NCBI GenBank assembly: GCA_018398805.1
Contig: JAGFBZ010000292.1
Location: 682,001-746,000 of the forward strand
Length of the DNA stretch: 64,000 nucleotides
Reading direction: 5' to 3'
Source: Hirundichthys speculiger
Lineage: Eukaryota; Chordata; Actinopteri; Beloniformes; Exocoetidae
This document shows, piece after piece, positions 42,901 through 55,590 of this stretch; positions within the stretch are counted from its first letter, which is position 1; every line of letters begins with the position of its first letter. Position numbers and translations under genes: made by a program. Under the pieces are notes generated by a model, which was not told the origin of the DNA, made no database searches, and worked only from the letters and a program-made list of their open reading frames with translations.

Positions 42901-44182
42901 TGGGAATTGTCAGACAACATTAGTGCTTTTCTCCTTTAAAACATTCAGAATTGCAAGTACCATTTTTAAGGGACAAATCCCTGACTTGTTGCACTATTTC
43001 TTGTTATTTAAAGGAAAAGTCAGCTGATGATTCAACTCATGTCCATGACTTTCCCTTTGACGGAGAGCTTTCAGAAAAGAGCAGAGCAGTGGATCCTCTC
43101 AATGGCCAAAAACAGTCCACAAATATATAACTGGATAACAGCAAGTGGGAGGCTAATTTCACCACAAGGTTGGTTTAGGAGAGTTTCAGAGCTTTCCATC
43201 CAAGGACATGATGGAAAGCTCCGGCTTTTTCTTTTGTTTTTTGTTTTTTTTTCATTAAAGCGACCAAATTAAAAAAATCTCAAATTAAATGTAAGCATGA
43301 CATGCATATTGCTGAAACTTGCAGTGAGATTGAGATGCGTCTCCTCCAGAGAAGACTGTGCTGCAGGAGCGCACCGGCACGCGCTTTAATTGCCTCCACA
43401 TTGTGGATGGTTTATGAGAAGCCAGCTCAATTAGGAAAAGCAGAATGATTTCACTTGTCATCCGCGAAGTTTTTCACTCCTACAGGGGGGAGAGGAATTT
43501 GTGAGGAAGTCACGACGATGAACTTGTCTCACTGGTTTTACTAATTGAAGCTGCAAACACACAATAATCCAAGCGGTTCCATTATTAATGAAAACTCCAG
43601 AGCGCGCGCGTCAGAAAGCCTTCAACTGGACCCGGACAGCGTTTGAAATATTAGGCTATAGAAGTTACAAACTTAGCACAGACCCTCACTGACAGCTGTC
43701 ATGATGTGAAAACACAACCACACACAAGGACTAACCTTTTTTAAAAATAAGAGAAAAAGATCCGGCGATGGATTTAAACAATTCAAACAGTCCAAAGAGT
43801 CACCAGAGCGCGTTGTAGAAATTTAAAAAAAAAAAGAAAAAAGAGAAAAATCCGCTGAAGTGTGAGTTTCAGGGAGGCTGGAGTCCGTTAGAATAAAGTG
43901 TGTTCACACACTGACTGCAGAGGCTCTCTCAGCTCCTCAGAGAGGTTGCTGCTGGATATAAAGGAGTTTGTGCTTTTCTCTTCCTCGCTGCACTGAAAAG
44001 CCCGGTGTGTGCGTGTGTGTGTGTGTGTGTGTGGTGTGTGCCATCCATAAACCAAGGACTGGACGCCTTTAAGTGGAGCTGGACTGATGTGAGAAGTCTT
44101 AACAACAGAACAGAGCAACAGGAGATCATGAGAAGCTGGAAAACCTGGATCAACGACCTGACTCAGAACAATGGCCACGGTT
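42901..44182. other. spacer between inverted transposon arms, GC-richer, possible regulatory DNA
   Basis: About 1.28 kb of non-repetitive DNA between the two arms. It includes a GC-richer section (about 43330-43640, with GCGCGCGCG at 43602-43610), an ATTA/TAATTG-rich block (43385-43460), a plus-strand TATA-like GATATAAAGG near 43956, and a GT repeat at 44012-44034. It could contain the cited1 promoter or an enhancer, but no exon can be defined. Confidence 0.3.
44012..44034. repeat. (GT)n microsatellite
   Basis: Eleven GT units in a G/T-rich context. Confidence 0.9.
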
Positions 44183-44815
44183 ACATGATGTTTTTTAATT
44201 CGGAATTAATTATTCCGAATTAAATAATTCAGAATTAAACTATTTTCCTTCAAATTTACATGGAAATAGTAATTCCGAATTGAGGTTTACACACGTTTGA
44301 TCGGCTTTATCCAATTCCGCTTAAGGTCTGGTGGTTGGGAAGGGTTCTGATTGGATAGGGGGGGCGGACGTCTTTACGTCTTTACGTCTACTGAAAGAAA
44401 ACAAACTTACTTGATTAGCAACAACATGGAGGACTACATTATTAGCATAATTTTTGGATTTCCTTAGATTTTATTTTGAAGCAGCAGCACGACAACATCA
44501 TGTCAATGATTTTCTTTCGAAAACAAGCCCAGCGTGGAATATTAGCGTCATCGCGACAGACGGGCAAGGGAACGAGCATGCGCAGAAAGACCAGAATTAA
44601 TTTAAAGCGGAATGAGCGTATACATGACCGCGGAATTATTCTATTTGGATTTAAAATCAGAATAAACCAGCCACTTACTTCGGAATTAAGTTTAATTCGG
44701 AATGGACATTTTCATTCGGAATTAGATGTTTACATGGTAATTTTTAATCATTTTAAATTGGATTTAATTTTAATTCTGAATTAAAAGAGGAATTAAACTT
44801 CTCATGTAAACGCAC
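44183..44815 (+). mobile_element. non-autonomous DNA transposon, arm B of an inverted pair (633 bp)
   Basis: The reverse-complement copy of 42262-42900: it begins ACATGATGTTTTTTAATTCGG-like sequence and ends TCATGTAAACGCAC. The 102-codon plus-strand frame (from 44476) reads almost the same protein as the minus-strand frame of arm A. Probably non-coding. Confidence 0.8.
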
Positions 44816-45224
44816 TAAGTGATTACAGCTGCCGCTGTCCAAGTTTCACCGCACAGAAGTCTGAGTTGAAGATTTTTTTTAATTTATTTATTTTGTATTT
44901 GTGTCAGTTTTATCCATTTCCCCTCTGATGTAAAGCATCTGTGCCAGTCCGGTGTCTTAAAAAGATGCTTCCATGTACCTATTTGTTTTACCTCATCAGG
45001 CGTTTTATATCAAGCAGCATTCACATCATGTGTTGCCCTCAGTAACTGTGACTGACAATGGTTAAAATGTGTAAAGTCCTTGGACAAAATAGTTTCAGCT
45101 GGAGCCCAATCTGCACTCTCCACTCCCTCTCACCTTCTATAATAACGTCAGTTGCTTGTGATGCTAAGTGCAGGTACAACAAGAAAATATATGTACGTAA
45201 CTACTGAGGATACTCGAGTACTGC

Positions 45225-45590
45225 AGGACATGACATGCATAGGAGCAGCACTCGCACTCATCCGGGGCTTTGCAGATCTGTGCCTCTCCAGTCTTCTGCA
45301 CGCTGGTGGCTTCCTTCCTGTTATTCCAGGCAAAGTAAACAGGATCACCACTCGCCATCAGTGCGCTGATCTTTGTCGAGTTGACGGGAACGTAGCCTGG
45401 ACTTTCTTGTGAGGTTCAGCGCAACGACATGCTCCGCCGTTTAGTCCTTCCTCTCATCCCGAGGGTGTGCCACCTTCATTGGCTGCTTAGCTCTGGTTCC
45501 GATTTGCTTGATAAATGTCTAATTTGGGCTCGGAGAAAGGGAAATTGCACGGTACTGCCAAGCAACATAGTGGTCAATGCATACGCTGGG
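45225..45590 (-). pseudogene. THAP-like relic, copy C
   Basis: The minus strand matches copies A and B: GGAAGGACTAAACG, then CTGAACCTCACAAGAAA, then an SRLRSRQLDKDQ-like reading where copy B has SRLCSCHF. In another frame come GDPVYFAWNNRKE and ICKAPDECECC. The frames disagree, so it is a relic. Similarity to copy A continues upstream (CATTTATCAAGCAAATC against CATTTGTTAAGTATATC). Confidence 0.4.
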
Positions 45591-46645
45591 CTGGATTAGT
45601 GACCCTGATGGAGTTTCTCTGGTTACACCGCATTAGATTCTTGTAGATTGTTTAAAGGGTGCTAAATGTTTACACCCTGGACTTAACTGTAAAGGCTTTT
45701 TTAAAAATATAACATCTTTTTATGTAAATTTTAATTAGCTGAGAACTGTAGCAGGATCCAGATTAAAGAAGTGATAGAACTTCAAAAAAACAACTAGGTG
45801 ACACAAGTTTCAGCTTTGCAAGTGCAGTGTAGACATTTAAAAGCACAATTTAAATTATTAAATAGAGAGGACAGAACCCTTATTGAGAGCAAAATTTGCC
45901 TGAAGTAACAGTCATTTCGCAACTCACTGTAAAATTCAGGTTTATTTACAATAACTGACTGCAAAGCCTTACATACTTAATCTCTGGTTGCATTTGCTCT
46001 GTAACTAGTAATGGTGATTGATCAAAGAGCCATCTTGAAGGTTGTAGAAGAGTGAAAATCCCAATTTCTTCCTTAGAATTTCTAGTTACGCTCTCATCCA
46101 TTCAACCAATCACAGTTCTCTGTCTGGACAGATCACTGCACTGTTAAGCTGTTTTGACCAGTCACTCTGCAGAAGCCTGGAAGATGCTGTGGTTCCCTTC
46201 ATGCTGGGAAACTCCGACTCTGAAGCAGAACCTAAATAAACGACAACTTTTAAACAGAAGTTCTATTAGCTACAATATCTGAACTGAACTGTGAAAAGGT
46301 TCCTTCAGCTGGAAAGCACCACCAGAGGAGTACAACCCTTTCACACTGGACTCCCTTACATGGGAAACATTCTTCTTTGACTGATGCAAAACTGTTGTAG
46401 AGATACGTACAAAAATCGAACAAAGTTTACAAAGTGGGCCTCGAAGCTTTTTCTGGTCTTCACTAATATCTACATGTTTTACTGACCTTTTTTAAAAAAA
46501 ACTACTTATACATTTCATTCAGTTATTTGTTTGAGGCTTAAAACTGAATTTCATGTGTTTTGTTTTCCACCTCTGTAGCGCCTTTATTCCGTCCTGCTGT
46601 GCTGTGTGAGTTGAGAGGTGCTTTCTTCAGACTGTGGAGCTCAGT

Positions 46646-46663
46646 GGGGGGGGGGGGGGGGGG
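46646..46663. repeat. poly-G run of 18
   Basis: Eighteen consecutive G residues on the plus strand. Length may be unreliable in any sequencing method. Confidence 0.95.
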
Positions 46664-49083
46664 TGTATTGCCTCTTTGTAGGATCATTGTAAATACACAG
46701 CCGAAGAGTGATAGTGTTTGCCTCAGTTTGTCTTCTGTCAGAGAAAGTCGGTCCCGATCCGATCCAATCCGATCCCGGGCTCCCAGATTTTGGAAGCTGC
46801 CTCTCTGCAGGGCAGATGTTGCTCATTCTGAGGCAAACACTATCAGGAATCAAATAGACCATTTCAGACCCCTTCTGTCTTTGTCTGTGTCACTCAGAAA
46901 CAGAGTGACTTTGGTGGTCTGTGGACTATTTGCATAACTATATGTTGGCCCTTAATGACATCAGAGGCACTGATGGAAATGTGCTGTGGGATAGATCAGG
47001 CAGGCTGGAGAACAAGAATCATGAAGAAAAAGCTTGTAATGTTTTATGTTTTATAGACTGACAAGTCTATTTGCTTCTTTATGGTCATGTAATAATGTTG
47101 GGTTACGTACAGTCATAAATCAAACAACTTGAGGACACGATTAAACCGCCAACGTGTCAAGAAATCAACAGCTGGGATCTTGAGGAGGTGAAACACAGAA
47201 AACAATGTGATCTGTTTCCAAATTGCACCTTCGTTATTTCCAGTTTTCTCAAAATGTGAGTCTACTTTGTGCTAAATATCAGATCAAAGAGATGATCAAG
47301 TGACAGCATGTTTGGATGTTTAAAAAGTTTGTCTTTAGGATTCATGGACGCACTCAACGCCATATGCTAAAAACCTGAATTTCTTCTTTTCTGATCCATT
47401 AACAGGGACAAACAAGGATTTTTTTTTTTCTTTAAGGGTTATTGGTAAACGTTCACCAATTAATTTAAAAAAAATCCCTCGCTCCTTCCCCACACCTCTT
47501 ACTGAACTGAACAAGCGTACTGCACATTCACCCTTCATCTCAATAGCTTGCGGAGGGAAGACGTCATTAGGGCGCCAACAACATGCAAGGGTGCGGTCAA
47601 GTGCCACGCGCTCAGCCTCTCTTCCGTTAAGCAGATAAAAGGTGGCATCTGTCTTTATTGTGCGAGTAAATCCTCTTTGCCATTGACTGCGGACACTTCA
47701 CATGTTGATGAGGAGAAGAATGTATATGGGGGCCCCCGTTGCTTTGTCTCCCCGGGGAGGGAACGTTATGCAAATCAAACAAACCGTTTGTGATTTCCAT
47801 CGAAGCGGATAAATAATTGTATGATCTCAATCAAACTGCCAGAGCGCGAGGTGGACTTATCTTCTCAAGTCGGCAAAATTGGTTGGAAAACGGTAAAACC
47901 TTCCTTGACATTTCCGCGTTTGGTCACCAACTTTGCGAAGGCTTGGAGGGCGTCCAAATTGAACAAGGCTTTACGAGACTTATGCAAATGTTAAGTGCAG
48001 CTGGCACACCTTTGAACAAACAGCTTTGGCAGAAAAACAGAAGAAGAGGGAGAACAGCCTGTGGTTTGTCTTAACTAATCAAGAGCAAAGGTCAAATAAT
48101 ACCCTATTCAAAGCCCTGGCTAAGTTGTGAAGAGGCCTGGTGATGATTTGCATGAGAGTCGTTGGGAATGTTTTGTTTTGTTTCTTCTTTCCATGGAGCA
48201 GTTAAAAGTGCCCCCAATACACACCAGAGCACAGAGACATATTGTATACATGAATTTCGTGGATCACAATGATTTACCCAGTTTAACTCAATTTAAAGTG
48301 AGCAGCTCTAATTTTTGCAGAGCCTGCTGAGTGTAGACATAAATTAAAACTGAGTCTTTGATATTTCATCAAACTCCCATTTAACCCAGCAAAATCAAAA
48401 GGCCTGCTCTGTTTATTCCCTGCTATTCTGTGCCAGAAAACAGGCCAAAAACAAATTACAGAGAAATACTGGCAGCAAAACCTCTGCCCACACCCATACT
48501 GGTAGTGGATTGTTTTTCCTTTTCATAGTTTGTTGCATCACATTGTTGGTTTATGTGGGATTTTAAAATGACAGATGGTGCCCATGCAATTTGAATAACA
48601 TGCTTTAACAGCGCTGCATGTGGATCAAGGGTGTATGATACTTACCGTCTAATGACTCGTACTGGTTGTCACCTAAAAATCTTCTAAAACTCTCAACTTA
48701 TTACAATCTTTGTCTTAAATCTGCTACATTGATATTTAATAGACAGTATTCACTGGCATCTGAGCCAATGGTGGCATTTTGTAGGTCAGGCTTCCCCGTA
48801 CAGCGCGGTGCTTCATTCATTCTAGTGCGGATGCATGTTCACAAGTTACAAAAATGAGTCTCAGGAATAGACAAAACTCCTCAGAGAACGACACTCAGAC
48901 TGTGCCAGAAGGTAAAAGACAAAAGCATGAGTACGTGGAAATGCTCATTGTCCAATCTTAATCTTGTTATGCGAGAAAATAGCTGCGACCAGTACAGATG
49001 GCTGAAAAGGATTAAACACACCGATCAGAAGGACTTACACAATGTGTCGTACTCCAATATCAACAAAACATTTTTCATGACAG

Positions 49084-49214
49084 AAAAAGTGCAGAAACTT
49101 TTGGAGGAAATAAAGACCTACCTGTCTCTGGAGGGTTATGATCAGTCTGTGTGCGGCTGGGTGGAGGATCTGGGCTACACTTGGTCAGAAAGACACATCA
49201 TGGCTGCCGGAAAG
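49084..49214 (+). other. exon-like open segment, unidentified
   Basis: A 131-nt open segment between a plausible acceptor (TTTTTCATGACAG) and donor (AAG, then GTTTGT). It encodes VQKLLEEIKTYLSLEGYDQ then SVCGWVEDLGYTWSERHIM. The base composition is markedly more gene-like than its surroundings. I do not recognise the protein, and no neighbouring exon was found. It may be an exon of an unseen plus-strand gene, an old transposon piece, or chance. Confidence 0.25.
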
Positions 49215-49457
49215 GTTTGTTGAAATTAATTTCACGATCTGAGCATGCTGATTGTTTCTAAATTCCCCCCAAAAATGTTTCATCAATACATTCAGCCTAG
49301 ATTTACATATTTCATGAAGTCTAGAGTCACTATCATCCATGGTATCAAGAGAAATGAGTGATGTCCATCTGTGGTGGTCATGGTAATCGTGCCAGTCTCT
49401 TTCCTTAGGTTTCCAAAGGGACCTTTTACTTTCAAATGTTGGTCATCTTGTTTATCA

Positions 49458-49510
49458 ATATATATATATCTATATATATATAGATATATATATATATATC
49501 TATATATATA
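49458..49510. repeat. TA-rich palindromic microsatellite
   Basis: TATATATATC and TATATATATAG units alternate, forming an imperfect palindrome. Confidence 0.85.
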
Positions 49511-50933
49511 AAACAAAAACGATCAGTTCTGGATGTTTACTCAATGAAATGTATTATGTAGAGTAGGCTAAACTAGGCTATGCTAGGCTAGGCAGTGATG
49601 CCCATCTATGGTAATCTTTCTCGATTTGATTTGAGAAACATTAAATTAAGAACTAAAAAGCACCGAAATGATCAGTCCTACCTTCAATGAAATGGTCAGC
49701 ACACTTCAGAAGAACCCGTGGGAACAAAGTCTTTGTGGTTTACTCGCGCGATCCATGTGTCTCACTGCTGAGTTCTGTCTTTGACCCTTCATGTGCCCAT
49801 TTTAGGGAATCTGTGTGGATCCGATCTGTCCTGGCATCCATGAACAACACATTTTAGTGACTTTAATGACAACTTCAGTGTCAATAAAACTCAGTTTAGT
49901 GCAGAATGTAAGTAACACTCTGTTTATGAATGAATCTCTTGACCTACAAAATGCTGGAAGGCTTGTAGTAACATCATGTGAATGCTATCTATACTCAATT
50001 CGTGCCAGCAATAATGCATATAAGTACAATGAAATCACAGAGCAACATTTGTTGCCTTCAGGACCGGAACTTTTCCAGGAACATCTATCCACTTTCCATC
50101 AAGATGACTCAAAATCGCTTTCTACGATTATGCCTTCCAGTTGCAGCATGTGCTTTTTTTCCACTTTTAAAAAAGATGAAGTGTTGTTCCTGATACCTCA
50201 CATCTTTGATCTTGGATTATTTTACAGTTAACATTTTTTAAACTGCACATCTCTTACAGAACAAGGACCCACTCTCTTGCAACAGTTCAAATCTGCCCTG
50301 CTACAACAGTCTCCAGCAGTGGCACAGGACCCATCAGAGATACCAAACACTATTGGCTGAAAGATTTCTTTTTGGGACTTTGGGTTTTTGGCGGGCCGAG
50401 TGCATGGGAAAGTTTGGATGGGGAGTACACAGACACGTAACAAAACATAGAAGAAATGTGTCCAAGAGATCCATTGCCTTTTAGTATTTCTGGTGATATA
50501 GTTTTACAGTTTTGCTTGGCAAAATTTACAACCAAAAACAACCACCCAGTCCACTTTCCAAAATAGGAACACAAACTTGGCTTTTGCCTCTTTCGCACAA
50601 ACAAGGTCCAGCAGTTCCACTGGTGCTATGAATTCTCTCGGGGCCCCCAAGTTTTTTTTTTTTTTTTTTTCTTTTCTCGACTCCACGAAGCACAGAAAAC
50701 TGCATAAACACACACAAGTCTCTCACGTCTCTCATGTTTACAGCCCCTAGCCAGTGCCATGTGAGAGCCCCCACCCCTCCACCACCCCACACACTTTATG
50801 AGATAGAATTTCAATCGCTTCTCCTTTTCCGAGCTCGTAAACGGTGTAATGAGTTTCATTTGCTTCGGCTATGTGGGGCTCAAACCGCCACGGTGACCGC
50901 AGCAGTGTTCATAAAGATCACAGGGAATACTCA

Positions 50934-50935
<2 letters not shown>

Positions 50936-50967
<32 letters not shown>
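50936..50967. repeat. (CA)n microsatellite
   Basis: About 15 CA units. Confidence 0.95.
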
Positions 50968-50968
<1 letters not shown>

Positions 50969-52094
50969 TCACGCACGCAGAGCTCACTTCTGCTCAGCAC
51001 ATGCCAGATTTGACTGGTGACTCCTACATTTGGTGTGAATTTCCAGGCCATTAATTTAAGGAACATCACTTCTGAAGGAAGCAGCCTGACGTTTGTGGTT
51101 CCTCTTTCAAACGCGCTCCATTAAAGCCTCTGTTAACCAGCCTGCACTGCATAAATCACTGCTTAAACAGCGCACAGACACATGACGACGACTGTCTTTT
51201 AATTAAAAAAAAGAAAAAAATATGCCGATAACTTGTTCATCAGAACATGCCAGCAGCTTACAAACACCAAAAGGTTACTTTCAGTTAAAAAAAAACAGAT
51301 TTGTGAGATTCTGGTTATGTGAGAACCAAATATTGTTGTGGAAGTTTAAACAACTGGCTCTTCAGTCAGCAGGCTGTTAAATAACGAATACATTACTGTG
51401 CTTCAAATCTAAGAAAAAAAAAGAAATGGTCGAACTACAAAAAAGAAAGAATCATGGATGTCTTTTATCCCAAAAAGAAGCTAATGATGGATATATCCAA
51501 ATGATGGATGACAAAGCAATTTTCTTTCATTAATTGAAGCACTCAAATGCCAAAAATGTCTGTTAACAAAGTCGCACGTGTTCCCTTAGCTTCATTCTGA
51601 GGACTTGAGGGGTTCGGTCATTTACTGGATTGATGTGCAGCTGTAAAAGTTCAACATTGCCGCATTACCATCACCATAATAGTGGCCATTCAAACACATG
51701 CTTCTGTTGTCCAAACTCCTGCAGGCATGGAAATACTTACACGCAGTTTGCTTCTATTTATAGAGCTGCACAGGCATCTAAAGGGCTTTAATAAGAGCAA
51801 CACAATTTTTTTTTTTATCATTTATGCATCTACAGGCTTTGCATTTGCATGACTGTTATATCACCCACTTTCAGTAGATAGATTACTATATTTTTATAGG
51901 AGAAAGAATAAGCGTCTTCATGTGTTCCAATTTTAAGGTGCATCTTCCAGGGATTTTGGATGTTATTCGGTGTAAAGCAAAAGCAGTTTGTTTTTTTGAA
52001 TCATATTTCATTTTTTTTTTATTACTGGAAATAAAAAATATTTTGGTATCACAAAAGAACATTTTAAAATGGTACACACACACACGTGGAATTT

Positions 52095-52370
52095 CACTGA
52101 TCAGCCACAGCATTAAAGCCACTGGCAGGTGGAGATAACGTCCACCTGTTAAAATGAAACATTCCCTTAAAAAAAACTGGTCTGTGTATTCATGTGGACG
52201 TTGCACCACCCAACTGCACAACGTTAAAGATAAAGAACCCCAAAGATCTACAGGCAATGTCCAGTACTCATGCACCTTGCAAGACCCGGAGGGACGATGT
52301 TTCTGTGCCCGCCGGGTCGGGGCGGTCCTGTAGGAGGAGCCAGTGGTTTTAGTGTTGTGACTATTCAGTG
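52095..52370. mobile_element. Tc1-type MITE, 276 bp
   Basis: The left end CACTGATCAGCCACAGCATT and the right end AGTGTTGTGACTATTCAGTG are inverted copies with some mismatches. This terminus is widespread in fish Tc1-like elements that end with CACTGATCAGCCATAACATT. The interior lacks a transposase. Confidence 0.75.
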
Positions 52371-53266
52371 TACGAAGGACAAATATTCCAAAACTGTTAA
52401 AAGTTCCATTAAAATCAATGTCAGATAACAAAACGTGCCAAAACAAATGTTGCAGATCATGTGACAGTTTTTGCTCCATCAAGCACATTAGTGGGTTGAG
52501 TTGACAGGAAGTGACCTCACAATATTTACAATTACAGTACAGTCACCTGAAGCAGCCAGTTTCTGAACAGATTCCACTTAGCTCTACTGTTTCAACCCAA
52601 ATCCTTTCTAAAGGTCATGCAATGTTAGTTGATATCTTTCAACCACAAAGAAAAAGAAAAAGAAAACTCTCTCTGCAGTATTCTCCAGTTAAAGTTCCAG
52701 ATGTTTCTGCATTCGTCCCAGGGCTTAGAACAATGTTTAACCAGCTACTTTAAAAAAAAAAAAAGAAAAATTCTGAACAAGCTGTGAACTCTTTAGGTTT
52801 CTCTTGGCCTTTCAGGTCTTCCCAGACCTGTGGAGAAACAGAGGGAAAACAAACGCTGCGTTTTGGGAAACTCTGAATTTCTGTCTGTTTTAGTGTTCAT
52901 CTGTCCTCGGGGGGCTGAAATCACAGCAGGGCTGGGGTGATCAGGAAACTGGAACCCCCCCAAAAAAATCTGTTTTTCCATTTATGTCCGACTGATGCCT
53001 CCCTCGATGTGGAACATACCTTTTCCAAAACATGAGGGATTTAAAAACACTGAACATTGTACACCCCCCCCCTTACTCCCCCTTCGCTCCCCCTTACCCT
53101 TATTAAACTGTTTTCCCCTGGAAACACTTGGCTAATGTTTTCCAAAACCCTCTTGTTCTCTTTTTCCCCTCCCTCGCTCGATCCGGGGCTTGGGGCTGGA
53201 GGGGGTCCACTCCATATTGTCTTCATTAAAGCTGCCGAGTGTCGACCTGGTTCAGAATCATGGGGC

Positions 53267-53267
<1 letters not shown>

Positions 53268-53297
<30 letters not shown>
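53268..53297. repeat. (GT)n microsatellite
   Basis: About 15 GT units. Confidence 0.95.
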
Positions 53298-53298
<1 letters not shown>

Positions 53299-54312
53299 AG
53301 GAGGCTGAATCTCCTAAACCACATTCTTCAAATTCCCTGTAAACAAGAGAGAGAGAGACAGAAATAAGAGGGGTGACGGTGGGGTGAGGGTGGTGGGGGA
53401 GTTACATGAGTGAGCGCACACTCACTCATTCACTCACGCAAACGCACCCATATGGAAAACGAAGGAGAAAAAAGGGTCAAATTCATCTCATTAACTGAGG
53501 CTAAACACACATATCAGACACCAAGAGAAACCAAAGATGGATGCGGGATGGAAGAATACCCACAGAACACACACATGTGCCAGTAAAAATGCAAAACAAC
53601 ATCTGGTTGAGGTAAGCCCTGTCATTGCAGGGGAAATACAAGCATGCAAAAGAGGGAATCGGTATGGAAATGACAACGTTGGGCAACATTGCAAGCTCAT
53701 TTGCATGCGGACCCAGATTGGTTTCCACGTCTCACACGTGCGAACAATGCAAGTGTTTGGACACAATAGGGTGCATTATAAAGTGCAGTTGACGGCTCAC
53801 TTTTGTAAATAATGCTGCATTGTTAATCGTTTGTTATGCTAAATGGCCTGACTGAGAAGAACAAACATGTTGCACACACTTCGTGGATGAGTAATTGCCC
53901 TGACGCACTGAGAGAGGATGTCCTGTTTGTTGGTCATTGTGGAGCTGTCGCAGGAGTCCTGTTATCAAATTCTGCCTACAGCGACAATACCCGCCTTATC
54001 AAAGATGGAGCAGGAACAAGATCCAGTGACTTCTGCTCCCGGTTTCAGTGTATGCAACGCTGATGTCTCTGCATTGAAGCACGCTTGAATGCAGCTGTTT
54101 GTAGAGGTTCAGGTTGTGTTCAAACCCATCCAGCATCCTCATCATGTTAAAGGGGGTCAGGGGGTCATGTGATGTACAGGAGGTGGCCCCTTACTAAATA
54201 AAACGACATGTACGGATCTAATTCTGATGCTGAATCTTCAACTGAAGTTTTTTTTTTATTTTAGGGTAGCGATTCCCCCCCCCCCCTTTTTTTTTTTCCT
54301 TCCCCAGTGATA

Positions 54313-55590
<1,278 letters not shown>

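Larger units (their letters stand above)
44816..54312. other. intergenic, no recognised gene
   Basis: Contains THAP-like relic C (about 45225-45590), an 18-base G run (46646-46663), a weak exon-like segment (49084-49214), TA and CA repeats, and a short Tc1-type MITE (52095-52370). HDAC8, the next human neighbour of CITED1, was looked for and not seen. Confidence 0.4.

Noticed and set aside
43950..44060. TATA-like GATATAAAGG as the cited1 promoter
   Set aside because: It is on the plus strand whereas cited1 is on the minus strand, and no donor-bearing first exon could be drawn nearby.
46700..46850. inverted GATAGTGTTTGCCTCA / TGAGGCAAACACTATC pair
   Set aside because: An exact short inverted pair about 110 bp apart, but I found no terminal or target duplication to call it an element.
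51886..52488. 200-codon minus-strand ORF
   Set aside because: It reads straight through a Tc1-type MITE (52095-52370) and flanking AT-rich DNA with no recognisable domain.
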